DNA of 64,000 nucleotides from Solibacillus sp. FSL R7-0668 (GCF_038006205.1 NZ_JBBOUU010000001.1:808001-872000), one strand, 5' to 3'. Shown: positions 44,165 to 54,184, counted from the first letter of the stretch. Numbers and translations are program-made. Notes: generated by a model not told the origin, from the letters alone.

Positions 44165-46480
44165 ATGAAGAAATTTGCCATGCTGTTCATTTTCCTATTC
44201 ACAATGTTCGTGCCTGTAATATATGGGGCTGCTGAAATAAACATTGATGTGGACTATGGCTTTGAAGGAAAGGGCAAGCAAGATACACCCATTGCGGTAA
44301 CCATTACGATTCAAAATGATGAGCGTACATTTGATGGGGAGCTTGTCACGACGTATGCCAATAATTATTTACTGCAAAGTGGTGAAGTCATTCCGTTACA
44401 GTTAGCGCCAAACGAAGTCGTAACGAAAAAAGTGTATATCAATTATTTCCCTAATGAAATTTTCGACAATACTAGAGGCAAATTTGTTTATTTGTATGAC
44501 GAATCGTTCGAAAACGGGGATGAAGCTAAGGCGTATCGTGTCACACATAATAAACCAGAATTGACTTCATATGACGCACTTATGATTGGGGTTTTCGGCG
44601 AACCACAATTGGCAAGTGCATTACAGCAACTGCGTGCGATTGAGCAAAATCAGGTTGTTGAAATTGCAGATTTGACCATACAAGCACTTGAAAGCATTCA
44701 ACAATCGGAGGATTTAGCCCTCTTTAATATGCTGTTCTTAACGCAAGATTTCAATCAACTAACAAACGTACAGCAGCAAGCCATTTTAGGTTGGATTCAA
44801 AAAGGGGGGCAACTTGTGCTAGCTGGGGATGCTTTAGGGACGGCATTGGAACCTTATAATGCACTCACTACTTCAGCGGCAACGAAAACGATTCGCGCAG
44901 AGCAACTCCAACAATTTACGGGACAAGAAGGGTTTCGTACAGCATTAACCGTTCAAGAGGCACGGCCAGTACAAGGGGCTTATTCGTTCAAAATCGATGA
45001 AACAGTACTCGCTACAAAAAGGCAAATGGGCTCAGGTGCGCTCATTCAAACGGCCTTTTCACTATCAGATGCCACATTGAATCAAAATGATCATGCTGCC
45101 TATTTGATGGCGCAATTATTGGATTTTGAATTGAATTTTTATACAACAACACCAGAAAGTGAATTATCGAATACGGTTGTACCTGTGAATGAATTATTTG
45201 CTTCATTTGAATTTTCATTATGGAAAATTATCATCGTCTTTGCGCTTTATATTTTCCTGATAGGGCCTGTGCTTTATTATTACTTAAAACGCAAAGATAA
45301 ACGCGAATATGCATGGTGGATTATTCCGACATTGGCGCTCGTTGTGTCTGTCGCATTGTTTTTAATCGGTGCGAAAGATCGTATTGTGCAGCCACAAATT
45401 CAGCAAATGGCGGTTGTAAAAATCAGTGACAATGCAGCGGAACAATACTTTGCACAAAGCCTATTATCGAACCGCAGCGGTGATTATGCATTTCATTTAT
45501 CAAATGATATGAACGTTGCAAGCTATACAGGTTACTCAACAGGAACACGCGATTTTCCAAATGGTCGTTGGAGCTACGTAAAGCAGCAACAGGATGATAA
45601 ACAATTAACAGTAAAAAATGTGCCGTATTGGGATGTTGAATCAATTGTCGGATCTGGCACAATCGATATCGGAAAGCTAGATATTCAGTTGGCCAACGAA
45701 AACGGCATCGTAACCGGCACAATTCGTAATGAGTTGACGACGGATTTAAACGATGTACAAATTTGGACGGGGCGCCAATTTATTGAGCTTGGTGCGATAA
45801 AGCAAGGCGAAATAATGCAAGTAAATGAAAAACTGCCATCGTCATTGCTAATCCCAAGTATGCTACCGGTGGAAACCTATTATGAAACGCCGACGCCAGC
45901 TCATATTGAGGAAGCGAGGAAGAAACGCTTAGTAGGCTTGGCCAATACAGTTATGATGAATGAACAATCACCTGTCATTTTGGGTTACTCTGATACAGCA
46001 GAGGTAGGCGCAAAATTTGATGGCAAGGCAAAAATTCAGTCTACTATACTAATCGCACAGCCTTTTACCGCAAAGTTCAATTTTGCTGATGATATCACGA
46101 TTAATGAGGACCTCATGCAAATGAAGTATTCCTCTGATTTGTATGGAGGGATTAAGGAGCAGCTTATTAGTGGACAGGAATCTTATTTTTTAGACCCGGC
46201 CGATTATGAAGTGACGTATCAATTACCTCATTCGATTATGGAACATACGATTATGTGGAAAAGTCTACAGTATCAGGTGAAGGGTAGTGCCATTAGCGCA
46301 CAAATTTATAATGTCAAAACAAAGCAATATGAAGCATTTGCGCATGAGTTTTCAACAGACAATGTCAGTGATTATATTGAAAATGATCTCATTCAATTAA
46401 AATGGCATATTTCAGAAGCTGTGTATAGTGAGGATATGGCGCTGCCGATGATTGAGCTGAAAGGGGCGATGAAGCAATGA
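44165..46480 (+). CDS. Large membrane-anchored protein coupled to an ABC transporter
   Basis: A 771-residue protein that I cannot assign to a named family. A signal peptide (KKFAMLFIFLFTMFVPVIYG) leads to an outer beta-rich domain (about 25-130), a Rossmann-like/GATase-like domain (about 130-290, with ALMIGVFGEP and LGWIQKGGQLVLAGDALG), two membrane helices (about 355-400, IIIVFALYIFLIGPVLYYYL), and a second outer domain to the end. The layout recalls the auxiliary subunits of Gld-like ABC systems. GAGGTGG lies ahead of the ATG. It overlaps the ATPase gene by 4 bases (ATGA), so the three genes are one operon. Confidence 0.75.
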   Translation: MKKFAMLFIFLFTMFVPVIYGAAEINIDVDYGFEGKGKQDTPIAVTITIQNDERTFDGELVTTYANNYLLQSGEVIPLQLAPNEVVTKKVYINYFPNEIFDNTRGKFVYLYDESFENGDEAKAYRVTHNKPELTSYDALMIGVFGEPQLASALQQLRAIEQNQVVEIADLTIQALESIQQSEDLALFNMLFLTQDFNQLTNVQQQAILGWIQKGGQLVLAGDALGTALEPYNALTTSAATKTIRAEQLQQFTGQEGFRTALTVQEARPVQGAYSFKIDETVLATKRQMGSGALIQTAFSLSDATLNQNDHAAYLMAQLLDFELNFYTTTPESELSNTVVPVNELFASFEFSLWKIIIVFALYIFLIGPVLYYYLKRKDKREYAWWIIPTLALVVSVALFLIGAKDRIVQPQIQQMAVVKISDNAAEQYFAQSLLSNRSGDYAFHLSNDMNVASYTGYSTGTRDFPNGRWSYVKQQQDDKQLTVKNVPYWDVESIVGSGTIDIGKLDIQLANENGIVTGTIRNELTTDLNDVQIWTGRQFIELGAIKQGEIMQVNEKLPSSLLIPSMLPVETYYETPTPAHIEEARKKRLVGLANTVMMNEQSPVILGYSDTAEVGAKFDGKAKIQSTILIAQPFTAKFNFADDITINEDLMQMKYSSDLYGGIKEQLISGQESYFLDPADYEVTYQLPHSIMEHTIMWKSLQYQVKGSAISAQIYNVKTKQYEAFAHEFSTDNVSDYIENDLIQLKWHISEAVYSEDMALPMIELKGAMKQ

Positions 46481-47412
46481 TTGAATTTCAGCATGTTCAT
46501 AAAAATTACGGAAAAACAAAGGCGCTGGATGATTTAACACTAACGATTGGTAAAGGGACGATTTACGGCTTTGTTGGAGCAAATGGGGCGGGTAAATCGA
46601 CAGCCTTTTCGATTTTAGCAACACTCATTCCAGCAACTTCGGGTGATATTTTAGTAAATGGTAAAAGTGTGACCAATGAAGCGCATGCTGTTCGAGCAAT
46701 GATTGGCTATATGCCTGACTTTTTCGGGGTCTATGATCAGTTAAAGGTAGAGGAATATTTAGATTTTTATGGCTCAGCCTATCAATTATCAGGAGAGGTA
46801 AGAGCACAGAAAATGACGGAGCTTTTGGCACTTGTACGTCTGACGGATAAGCGATTGGAATATGTGGATGATTTGTCGCGTGGGATGAAGCAGCGTTTAT
46901 GCTTAGCGCGTACATTAATGCATGATCCTGATATTCTAATTTTAGATGAACCCGCGTCAGGACTTGACCCAAGAGCACGTGTAGAGATGCGAGATATTTT
47001 AAAGGATTTAAAGCGTCTTGGAAAAACGATTTGTATTTCGTCTCATATTTTGCCAGAGCTTGCGGAAATTTGTGATGAAATTGGCGTGCTACATGCAGGG
47101 AGACTGATTGCGAGTGGCAATATTGCTGAAATCCAAGCACAGCTACAAGGGGAAAAATGGGTGACGGTTTCAGTAGTTGGGGATGAGAGAAGTGCATCAG
47201 CCTTTTTTGCCAATGCCCCACAAATAGCCAATGTCACCCAACAGGGGAATACTATTTCATTTGTATTTTCAGGTGATGAATTAGCACAAGCCGCGTTATT
47301 GAAGCAGGCCATTGAAGCTGGTATTTGTGTCAGTGCGCTTGAAGTACAAAAGAAAAATTTAGAGGATGTCTTTATGGTGATTACGGAGGAGGTGGCGCAG
47401 CATGAATTTTAA
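46477..47412 (+). CDS. ABC transporter ATP-binding protein
   Basis: A 311-residue ATPase of the CcmA/DrrA branch: Walker A GANGAGKST, signature DDLSRGMKQRLCLARTL, Walker B LILDEPASGLDPRARVE, and a C-terminal extension of ~90 residues. The signature has SRGM in place of SGGQ, as often in this branch. It overlaps its neighbours on both sides (4 and 11 bases), so it works with the 771-residue protein and the permease. Confidence 0.93.
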   Translation: MIEFQHVHKNYGKTKALDDLTLTIGKGTIYGFVGANGAGKSTAFSILATLIPATSGDILVNGKSVTNEAHAVRAMIGYMPDFFGVYDQLKVEEYLDFYGSAYQLSGEVRAQKMTELLALVRLTDKRLEYVDDLSRGMKQRLCLARTLMHDPDILILDEPASGLDPRARVEMRDILKDLKRLGKTICISSHILPELAEICDEIGVLHAGRLIASGNIAEIQAQLQGEKWVTVSVVGDERSASAFFANAPQIANVTQQGNTISFVFSGDELAQAALLKQAIEAGICVSALEVQKKNLEDVFMVITEEVAQHEF

Positions 47413-48220
47413 AATAGCGAACCCAGTGCTATTAAAAGAGCTGAAGCAACGATTTCGAAATGCGAAAAGCTTTTCGAGTTTAGCCTTTTATTTAATCGCT
47501 TTGACGTTATTTATTATTGCGTACTTCATTATTATGTCGGGGGTATTTTCGCAGGGCTACGTGCAGCCAGAAAGTAGCTTTTTCTTATTTTGTAGCTTAA
47601 CGGTATTACAAATTTTATTATTGCTATTTATGGCACCAGCATTAACAGCAGGGTCTATTAGTACCGAGCGAGAGAAGCAAACGCTGAATATTTTATTAAC
47701 GACGACACAGACATCCTCCCAAATCATTGTCGGGAAGCTCATGGCATCACTTGCTTATTTAGTCGTGATGCTCATGGCGACGCTGCCAATGTATAGTATC
47801 TTGTTTTTATTCGGAGGGGTATCGCCGTGGATGCTAGTGAAAGTGTTCCTGCTGTTTTTATTGACGGTATTCGCGGTGGGGAGTGTAGGTATCTTGTTCT
47901 CAACGGTTACGAAAAAAACGATAGTGTCGATGATTTCAACTTACGGCGTGATGATCTTTTTAGCGGTATTTACATTAATCTTTTTTTTAGTAGGCATGAT
48001 TAATTTTGTGGATGGCACGTCGTATTATGCGTCATATTTTTGGATTAGTATTAATCCGATTGCCGTTGCACTAAGCCTGATTGCACCGGATATTGCGCTC
48101 TCGATTAAAGAAATGACACATTTAGATTGGCCGCCAATTGCAATTTATTGTATTGTTTATACGCTCATAGGGATATTCAGCCTAGTGGTTGCTACCAAAA
48201 AGTTACGCGAAACTAAATAA
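47402..48220 (+). CDS. ABC transporter permease (ABC-2 type)
   Basis: A 272-residue permease with six membrane helices. The motif ALTAGSISTEREKQTLNILLTT before helix 3 is the hallmark of ABC-2 membrane proteins (NatB/GldF-like). It is the last gene of the operon and ends inside the left arm of a long terminator. The substrate is unknown. Confidence 0.9.
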   Translation: MNFKIANPVLLKELKQRFRNAKSFSSLAFYLIALTLFIIAYFIIMSGVFSQGYVQPESSFFLFCSLTVLQILLLLFMAPALTAGSISTEREKQTLNILLTTTQTSSQIIVGKLMASLAYLVVMLMATLPMYSILFLFGGVSPWMLVKVFLLFLLTVFAVGSVGILFSTVTKKTIVSMISTYGVMIFLAVFTLIFFLVGMINFVDGTSYYASYFWISINPIAVALSLIAPDIALSIKEMTHLDWPPIAIYCIVYTLIGIFSLVVATKKLRETK

Positions 48221-48262
48221 AACCGTACGCAATTCGTAATTGAAGCGAATTGCGTACGGTTT
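48220..48262. terminator. Very strong bidirectional terminator
   Basis: A perfect 17-bp stem (AAACCGTACGCAATTCG / CGAATTGCGTACGGTTT) with a 9-base loop lies between the convergent ABC permease and MFS genes. Confidence 0.9.
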
Positions 48263-49447
48263 CTATTGTGCCTTCAATAAATGTGGTGCTCTTTTTGCTG
48301 TCCAAGCAAATGCAAGGATAAAGCAGCTGACTAAAACGACGGTTCCTAAAATATAAGGAGAGTCAGGGTTCCAATCAAATAAAATTCCCGCAAGTGCAGG
48401 ACCAAACATATTACCTAAGCTCATATAGGCATTGTTCATACCGGCTGCATAGCCTTGCTCATCACCAGCTAGCTTCGAAATGAGTGTATTGACAGCGGGA
48501 CGAATAAAGGTAGTTGCGATAGAGAACAATGTAGCCACGACTAAAATAACGAAGAAGCCACTAATATAGATCGTTAGCAACATCGTAATCGCTGCAAGAA
48601 GAAGATTGACTAAAATCACTTTCATCTCGCCGAAGCGTTTGAATAATTTGTTTACTACATACATTTGCAGGACAACGCCAGCGAAGCCACCAATCGTTAA
48701 AATAATCGCAATATCTGTAGGCGTATAATCAAACTTCAAGTCTAGATAAAGCGATAATGTCGCTTGGAAGTTGGCAATACCGAAGCTAAATGTAAAGACG
48801 ACGATTAAAAATACAAAATATGATGTTTTCATAGAACGGGCTAGCTGTTTAAGTAAATTCTCCCTTGGTGCAGTCACCGTTTTTGTCGATTTGACATGTG
48901 GTAAGTAAATGGCAGACAGTACAGAAGCTACTAGTGCCACAGCACCTGCTAAATAAAATGGAAAAGATAAATTGACATTGGCTAAAAAGCCGCCAACACC
49001 AGGTCCAATCATAAAGCCAAGAGACATGGCCGCACCAATCATTCCCATCCCTTTTCCGCGTTCTTCATAGGTTGTAATATCGGCAACGAATGCCATGATT
49101 GGAGGCATAATGAATGCCGCCCCAGCCCCACTTAAAAAGCGTGCTAAAAATAAAATCCAAACTTCGGATGCTAGTCCAAATAAAATTTGGGAGCAACCAT
49201 ATACGATAAGCCCCGCAACGATAAACATTTTACGTCCGTGCCGATCCGATAAATCACCCGCAACAGGTGAGAGTAAAAACTGTGCTAGCGCAAAGCCAGC
49301 AATTAAAAAGCCAAGCACTTGTCCACCAACGCCAAATAGTTGTAAATATGCTGGCATAACAGGCACGATAATCCCGATACCACCCATAGTAATAAACATA
49401 TTAAACATCAGTAAATAAAGTGCTATTTTATTTGATTTTTGCTCCAT
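48263..49447 (-). CDS. MFS drug/solute exporter (Bmr/NorA-like)
   Basis: A 394-residue transporter with 12 predicted helices. Motif A is GDLSDRHGRKMFI between helices 2 and 3, and motif C of drug:H+ antiporters is present as GAAMSLGFMIGPGVGGFL in helix 5, which places it among efflux proteins. No ribosome site is obvious in the first bases upstream and no regulator is adjacent. The substrate is unknown. Confidence 0.88.
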   Translation of the reverse strand: MEQKSNKIALYLLMFNMFITMGGIGIIVPVMPAYLQLFGVGGQVLGFLIAGFALAQFLLSPVAGDLSDRHGRKMFIVAGLIVYGCSQILFGLASEVWILFLARFLSGAGAAFIMPPIMAFVADITTYEERGKGMGMIGAAMSLGFMIGPGVGGFLANVNLSFPFYLAGAVALVASVLSAIYLPHVKSTKTVTAPRENLLKQLARSMKTSYFVFLIVVFTFSFGIANFQATLSLYLDLKFDYTPTDIAIILTIGGFAGVVLQMYVVNKLFKRFGEMKVILVNLLLAAITMLLTIYISGFFVILVVATLFSIATTFIRPAVNTLISKLAGDEQGYAAGMNNAYMSLGNMFGPALAGILFDWNPDSPYILGTVVLVSCFILAFAWTAKRAPHLLKAQ

Positions 49448-49607
49448 TCACTTCAAGCCCTTCACTGAGTATTTCGATTGTGGAAATGATTAAGTCCCAA
49501 TAGCATACCATATTGTAGTAGCTTTCACGATAAAAATCATCCTACAGAAGACTGAAAAGATAAGAATAATTTTTTCGAAATATGTTCGATTATAGGAGAC
49601 TAATAGC

Positions 49608-49687
49608 GTGCGTTTTGATTCCTTTTTCGAGTCCGGTACATTTGAAAAGCATCTGAATAATTTGGGATGAGGACAAGGATTGTTTAA
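49608..49687 (+). pseudogene. Possible vestige of a MocR/aminotransferase gene
   Basis: In the gap between the MFS and pot genes, one frame reads TNSVRFDSFFESGTFEKHL and NNLG to a stop at 49670, and the overlapping frame from 49667 continues MRTRIV. This order resembles the C-terminal part of PLP-dependent MocR regulators (FIESGxFERHIRRMRxxY), with a frameshift at the Met-Arg. AGGAGA followed by GTG at 49608 could also start a 20-residue peptide. The evidence is short and weak. Confidence 0.3.
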
Positions 49688-49714
49688 AGAAGCAAATTAG
49701 ATAAATGATAACGA

Positions 49715-49751
49715 AAAATGCCGAGCAACCATTAAGCTGCTCGGCATTTTA
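49715..49751 (-). terminator. Terminator of the potRABCD operon
   Basis: AAAATGCCGAGCA pairs with TGCTCGGCATTTT over a 10-base loop; on the minus strand it ends in a T tract right after the potD stop. Confidence 0.9.
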
Positions 49752-50828
49752 TTATTTCAGACTCATTTTAAATTCTAAGAAATATTCGTTATATTTCCCT
49801 AACCATTCAAGCCCTAAATTTTCGTATACTTCTAAAGTATCACGCTGTTCATTTGATGGATAGAAGCGCTCATCTCCAATTACTTCTTCATCCATTAATG
49901 CCCACGCAGCTTCGTTCGGGGTAGAGTAGCCAACGTAATCTGCATTTTGCGCGGCATTTTCAGGATCTAACATAAAGTTTATGAACTTATGAGCACCTTC
50001 CACATTTTTTGATGTTTTAGGAATGATCATATTATCAAAGAAGATGTTTGAGCCTTCAAATGGTGTAGCGAAATCTAATTCTTCATTTTCGTAAAGCATA
50101 TCTGCCGCTTGACCAGACCAAGTAAGGGCTACAGCTGCCTCATTATTTACCATGAGCGGCGTAATTTCATCCCCGATAACGGCTTTTACATTTGGTGTTA
50201 ATGAGACGAGTTTATCGGTTGCTTGACGTAAGAGCGCGTCGTCTTTAACATTTAACGATTCACCAATCGAGTTTAAGCCCATGCCGATTACTTCACGGGA
50301 GCTATCTACTAAAAATACTTTCCCTTTTAATGAAGGGTCCCATAAATCATCCCAAGATTCAAAAGTTAAATGATCCTCGATTAAGTTTGGATTATAAACA
50401 ATACCAACTGTTCCCCAGAAATAAGGAATCGAATATTCATTGCCTTTATCAAAAGAGAGGTCTAAAAAATCAGAGTTAATATTTTTTAAGTTTGGTATTA
50501 GATCATGGTCTATTGGAATGAGCAAACCTTTGTCTTTCATGGATTCAATTGTGTATTCAGAAGGGACAGCGATATCATACGCTGAACCACCTTGCTCAAT
50601 CTTCGTTAACATCGCTTCGTTGGAGTCGAATGTTTCATAGATGACTTTAATGCCTGTTTCATCTTCAAATTTATCAATTAAATCCGGGTCGATGTATTCG
50701 CCCCAGTTGTATACGGTTAATGAATCTTTGCTGCCCTTGCTCCCAGCTGTTTGCATTTGATCTACTGCGAAAAATAATAGGGCACAGACAATGATAATTG
50801 CAACAGTCGCTTGAACTAAATCTCTCAT
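49752..50828 (-). CDS. potD: Spermidine/putrescine-binding protein
   Basis: A 358-residue periplasmic-binding-type protein: LTVYNWGEYIDPDLIDKFED, VPSEYTIESMKDKGLL and NMIIPKTSKNVEGAHKFINF are typical for PotD/PotF. The N-terminus has a membrane helix (VQATVAIIIVCALLFFAV) but no lipobox; the only Cys is within the helix, preceded by Val. So it may be held by an uncleaved helix rather than by lipid. It overlaps potC by 4 bases. It captures polyamines for the PotABC importer. Confidence 0.93.
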   Translation of the reverse strand: MRDLVQATVAIIIVCALLFFAVDQMQTAGSKGSKDSLTVYNWGEYIDPDLIDKFEDETGIKVIYETFDSNEAMLTKIEQGGSAYDIAVPSEYTIESMKDKGLLIPIDHDLIPNLKNINSDFLDLSFDKGNEYSIPYFWGTVGIVYNPNLIEDHLTFESWDDLWDPSLKGKVFLVDSSREVIGMGLNSIGESLNVKDDALLRQATDKLVSLTPNVKAVIGDEITPLMVNNEAAVALTWSGQAADMLYENEELDFATPFEGSNIFFDNMIIPKTSKNVEGAHKFINFMLDPENAAQNADYVGYSTPNEAAWALMDEEVIGDERFYPSNEQRDTLEVYENLGLEWLGKYNEYFLEFKMSLK

Positions 50829-51625
50829 CGTTGTCCCTCCGATGCTGCTGATTTTGAACGTTTATTAATGAAGTAATAACCGATGACGATTAATACCGTT
50901 ACGGCAAATACTAAACCGGAAATGGCATTGACTGTTAAAGAAATACCAGCACGGGCCATTGAATAGATTTCGACTGATAACGTAGAGAAACCATTCCCCG
51001 TTACGAAGAATGTAACAGCGAAATCATCTAGTGAATACGTTAATGCCATAAAGAATCCGGCAAAAATCCCAGGTGAGATGTACGGTAAAATTACGCGTGT
51101 CAACACATCACGCTTGGTTGCACCTAAGTCGCGTGCAGCATCAATAAGTGATGTATTCATTTCTAATAGCTTTGGTAAAACCATTAATACAACAATCGGT
51201 ACACTGAATGCTACATGTGAAACTAATACGGAAGCAAAGCCCAGCTTAACGCCAATCATTGTGAATAAAATTAAGAAGCTTGCCCCGATGACAACGTCTG
51301 GGGAAACGATTAATACATTATTTAATGACAAGAGCATATTGCGCATTTTTTTATCTCTAATTGAAACAATGCCAATAGCACCAAGTGTTCCAATAATAGT
51401 GGCAATAAGTCCAGATAATAGGGCAACAATGACTGTGTTAAGTAAAATAATAATTAAGCGTGAATCTTCAAAGACAGCAGCATAATGCTCCCATGTGAAT
51501 GATTCGAAGTTGTTCATATTGCCGCCACTATTGAATGAATAAAAAATTAAGTAAAGAATGGGCGCATAAAGTACAACAAACACAAATACTAAATACGCTT
51601 TAGAAGCGACAGTTAAGTTTTTCAT
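50825..51625 (-). CDS. potC: Spermidine/putrescine ABC permease
   Basis: A 266-residue permease with six membrane helices. The EAA loop that docks on the ATPase is IDAARDLGATKRDVLTRVILP. It overlaps potD by 4 bases and abuts potB (one shared base), so translation is coupled along the operon. PotB and PotC together form the membrane channel. Confidence 0.95.
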   Translation of the reverse strand: MKNLTVASKAYLVFVFVVLYAPILYLIFYSFNSGGNMNNFESFTWEHYAAVFEDSRLIIILLNTVIVALLSGLIATIIGTLGAIGIVSIRDKKMRNMLLSLNNVLIVSPDVVIGASFLILFTMIGVKLGFASVLVSHVAFSVPIVVLMVLPKLLEMNTSLIDAARDLGATKRDVLTRVILPYISPGIFAGFFMALTYSLDDFAVTFFVTGNGFSTLSVEIYSMARAGISLTVNAISGLVFAVTVLIVIGYYFINKRSKSAASEGQR

Positions 51626-52440
51626 TATGCGCGGCCTCCTTTAGATTTGCTTCGTGTGAATAGCATAGTAATGACCATAAATAAAATTAAGAATACAGCG
51701 ATTGTCGACCCCATTCCCCAGTTTTGCGATACTAAGAATTGTTGTTCGATTGCTGTACCTAGTGTAATCACCTTGTTCCCTGCGATTAAGCGGGTAATCA
51801 TGAATAATGATAATGCAGGGATGAAGGTCACTTGTATCCCTGATTTAACACCATCAATTGTTAGCGGGAAAATCACGCGACGGAATGTTGTCCAAGCGTT
51901 TGCACCAAGGTCGCGTGCAGCGTACACAAGGGATGGGTTCATTTTATCTAATGAGTTGAAAATCGGAATAATCATAAACGGAATGAAAATATAAACCGCT
52001 ACGAAAATAAAGCTGAAATCCGTAAATAAAATTTGCTGTGGATCAAAGCCAAATACTTCAATCATCGCATTGATTGGACCGTATAAACCGAAGATTCCAA
52101 TGAATGCGTAGGTCTTTAATAATAGGTTAATCCAAGACGGAATAATGATGAGCATTAACCATAATTGCTTATGCTTCGTTTTTGTTAATAGGTAAGCAGT
52201 AGGGTAGGCGAATAATAGCGTAAACAACGTAATTAAAAACGCATACCAGAAACTACTTAACGTCATTTTCAAATAAACCGGTGTGAAGAATTTCGCATAG
52301 TTGGCTAATGTGAAGTTACCATTTAAATCGAGTACCGAGTAATAAACGATTAATGCAATTGGCGCGATAACGAATAAAAGTATCCAAAATAAGTAAGGGA
52401 TTAACGGTCCTTTTGCAGTTTTATTATTCATGTTCTTCAT
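51625..52440 (-). CDS. potB: Spermidine/putrescine ABC permease
   Basis: A 271-residue permease with six helices and the EAA loop [21 protein letters not shown]. Two in-frame ATG codons (52440 and 52431) overlap the end of potA; GGGG lies close to the first, so the second is also possible. It pairs with PotC. Confidence 0.94.
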   Translation of the reverse strand: MKNMNNKTAKGPLIPYLFWILLFVIAPIALIVYYSVLDLNGNFTLANYAKFFTPVYLKMTLSSFWYAFLITLFTLLFAYPTAYLLTKTKHKQLWLMLIIIPSWINLLLKTYAFIGIFGLYGPINAMIEVFGFDPQQILFTDFSFIFVAVYIFIPFMIIPIFNSLDKMNPSLVYAARDLGANAWTTFRRVIFPLTIDGVKSGIQVTFIPALSLFMITRLIAGNKVITLGTAIEQQFLVSQNWGMGSTIAVFLILFMVITMLFTRSKSKGGRA

Positions 52441-53524
52441 CCCCGTAGGCTTCTAAACGTTTGTCAAAATCTTCTTCTGTTTCGTTTAAGCGCATGACAT
52501 GAATTGCTTCTGGATCAAAGTCTAATCCAATTTCTTCACCAACTTCAGCCTTTTTCAGCGAATGCACTAACCATTCATTCCCGTCATTATCGTATGTGGA
52601 TAGCTCATAGTGAACACCGCGGAATAGCTGTGTATCCACCGTTACAACTAATTTACCGTTTTCGGGTTTGGTAATTTCTAAGTCTTCTGGACGGATGACG
52701 ACATCAATTTTTTCATTTGGCTTCATACCGCCGTCGACACATTCGAATTCTTTTCCAGCGAATTTTACTTTGTAGTCTTCAATCATGATGCCGTCTACGA
52801 TATTAGATTCACCGATGAAATCCGCTACGAATCGGTTAATTGGCTCATCATAAATGTCTACTGGCGTACCAGATTGCTTGATTTCACCGTGCGATAGAAC
52901 GAAAATTTCGTCACTCATGGCTAATGCTTCTTCTTGGTCATGTGTAACAAAGATGAATGTTTTCCCAAGACGCTGCTGTAGCTCGCGCAATTCGTACTGC
53001 ATTTCGGTACGTAATTTTAAGTCTAATGCTGATAGTGGCTCATCTAATAAAATCACATCAGGGTCATTGACGATGGCACGTGCAATTGCCACACGCTGAC
53101 GCTGACCACCTGACATTTCCGAAATTTCACGGTTGCCATAGCCTGCTAAGTTAACAAATTTTAAAGCCTCTTGTACGCGTTCTTTCACTTCTGCTTCTTT
53201 TACTTTTTTGATGCGTAAGCCAAATGCAACGTTTTCAAAAACATTTAAGTGTGGGAATAATGCGTAATCTTGGAATACAGTATTTACGTGGCGCTCATTA
53301 GCAGGTATATCATTAATACGCTTGCCATTGAAAAATACATCGCCGGTAGTCGCATCTGTAAAGCCTGCAATAATCCTTAAAATCGTTGTTTTCCCGCACC
53401 CAGATGGCCCAAGTAATGTATAGAACTTTCCGCGTTCTAATTCAAAATTAATATTTTTTAAAACAACGGTACCGTCGTCGTATGATTTTGTAACATTTTC
53501 AAAGCGAATAATCATGTTATCCAT
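52424..53524 (-). CDS. potA: Spermidine/putrescine ABC ATP-binding protein
   Basis: A 366-residue ATPase: Walker [10 protein letters not shown], signature [16 protein letters not shown], Walker [17 protein letters not shown], and a C-terminal TOBE/MOP-like domain (about residues 285-350) with [19 protein letters not shown] lies ahead of the ATG. The order potA-B-C-D behind an XRE-cupin regulator is the classical Bacillus polyamine import operon. Confidence 0.95.
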   Translation of the reverse strand: MDNMIIRFENVTKSYDDGTVVLKNINFELERGKFYTLLGPSGCGKTTILRIIAGFTDATTGDVFFNGKRINDIPANERHVNTVFQDYALFPHLNVFENVAFGLRIKKVKEAEVKERVQEALKFVNLAGYGNREISEMSGGQRQRVAIARAIVNDPDVILLDEPLSALDLKLRTEMQYELRELQQRLGKTFIFVTHDQEEALAMSDEIFVLSHGEIKQSGTPVDIYDEPINRFVADFIGESNIVDGIMIEDYKVKFAGKEFECVDGGMKPNEKIDVVIRPEDLEITKPENGKLVVTVDTQLFRGVHYELSTYDNDGNEWLVHSLKKAEVGEEIGLDFDPEAIHVMRLNETEEDFDKRLEAYGDEEHE

Positions 53525-53541
53525 GTAAGTAGCCTCCTAAA

Positions 53542-54084
53542 TTATAAATAAGATTGCGTTGCGACTAATAATAATCTCGTAATACCGTTATGCGCATTAA
53601 ATATTTGGTGATTGGAAGATGCCTCGTAGTACACAGCATTCCCCTCGCTGGCGATATATTCATCGTCGCCAAGTACAACACGAATGCGTCCATTGATTAC
53701 ATAAATAAAGGTTTCTGCTAATGAAGGCTCAAACGCTTTAAATTCAGCATCCTTTTGCAATGTGATAAAAACAGGTTCCATTTCATTTTCATTGGATGTC
53801 GGGATTAACCACTCAATTTCGTATTTTTTATCGTGGTCAATAAAGCTCGTTTGGTCATCTTTTGTAAAGACAATTTGTTCATTTTCTTGCTCGTCATCAA
53901 AGAAGTCGCGCGGTGAACAGCCTAGCACCTCTAATAAGTTGAATAAGGTTTCGATTGAAGGAGAGTTTAAATCGCGCTCCAATTGAGATATATAGCCTTT
54001 AGTTAAGTCTGTACGTTCCCCAAGCTCTTCTTGGGTAAGACCTTTTTTTAGGCGTAAAGCTTTGATCTTTGTACCAATTTGCAT
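53542..54084 (-). CDS. XRE-cupin regulator of the pot operon
   Basis: A 180-residue regulator. Residues 7-60 form an XRE helix-turn-helix (LRLKKGLTQEELGERTDLTKGYISQLE) and residues 105-178 a cupin barrel (FEPSLAETFIYVINGRIRV), the ligand domain. The PuuR/PotR-like build and its place as first gene of potABCD suggest it senses polyamines and controls the operon and itself. AAAGGAG lies 9-10 bases ahead of the ATG. Three GTTTAC-type half sites lie upstream. Confidence 0.9.
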   Translation of the reverse strand: MQIGTKIKALRLKKGLTQEELGERTDLTKGYISQLERDLNSPSIETLFNLLEVLGCSPRDFFDDEQENEQIVFTKDDQTSFIDHDKKYEIEWLIPTSNENEMEPVFITLQKDAEFKAFEPSLAETFIYVINGRIRVVLGDDEYIASEGNAVYYEASSNHQIFNAHNGITRLLLVATQSYL

Positions 54085-54126
54085 GTGGTCACGCTCCTTT
54101 TAGGCATTAAAAAATCCCCCGCAACA

Positions 54127-54184
54127 GTTTACTATTGTTAAACCTTAAGTACGGAAGTTTACTTTTACAAAACTTTATGTTTAC
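54127..54184 (-). promoter_or_regulatory. Operator array upstream of the potRABCD operon
   Basis: Three GTTTAC half sites occur at 54127, 54158 and 54179. The first is in the dyad GTTTA-N7-TAAAC (54127-54143) and the second in AAGTTT-N9-AAACTT (54155-54175). They lie 43-100 bases ahead of the regulator start. Such an array fits cooperative autoregulation by the XRE protein. Confidence 0.5.
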
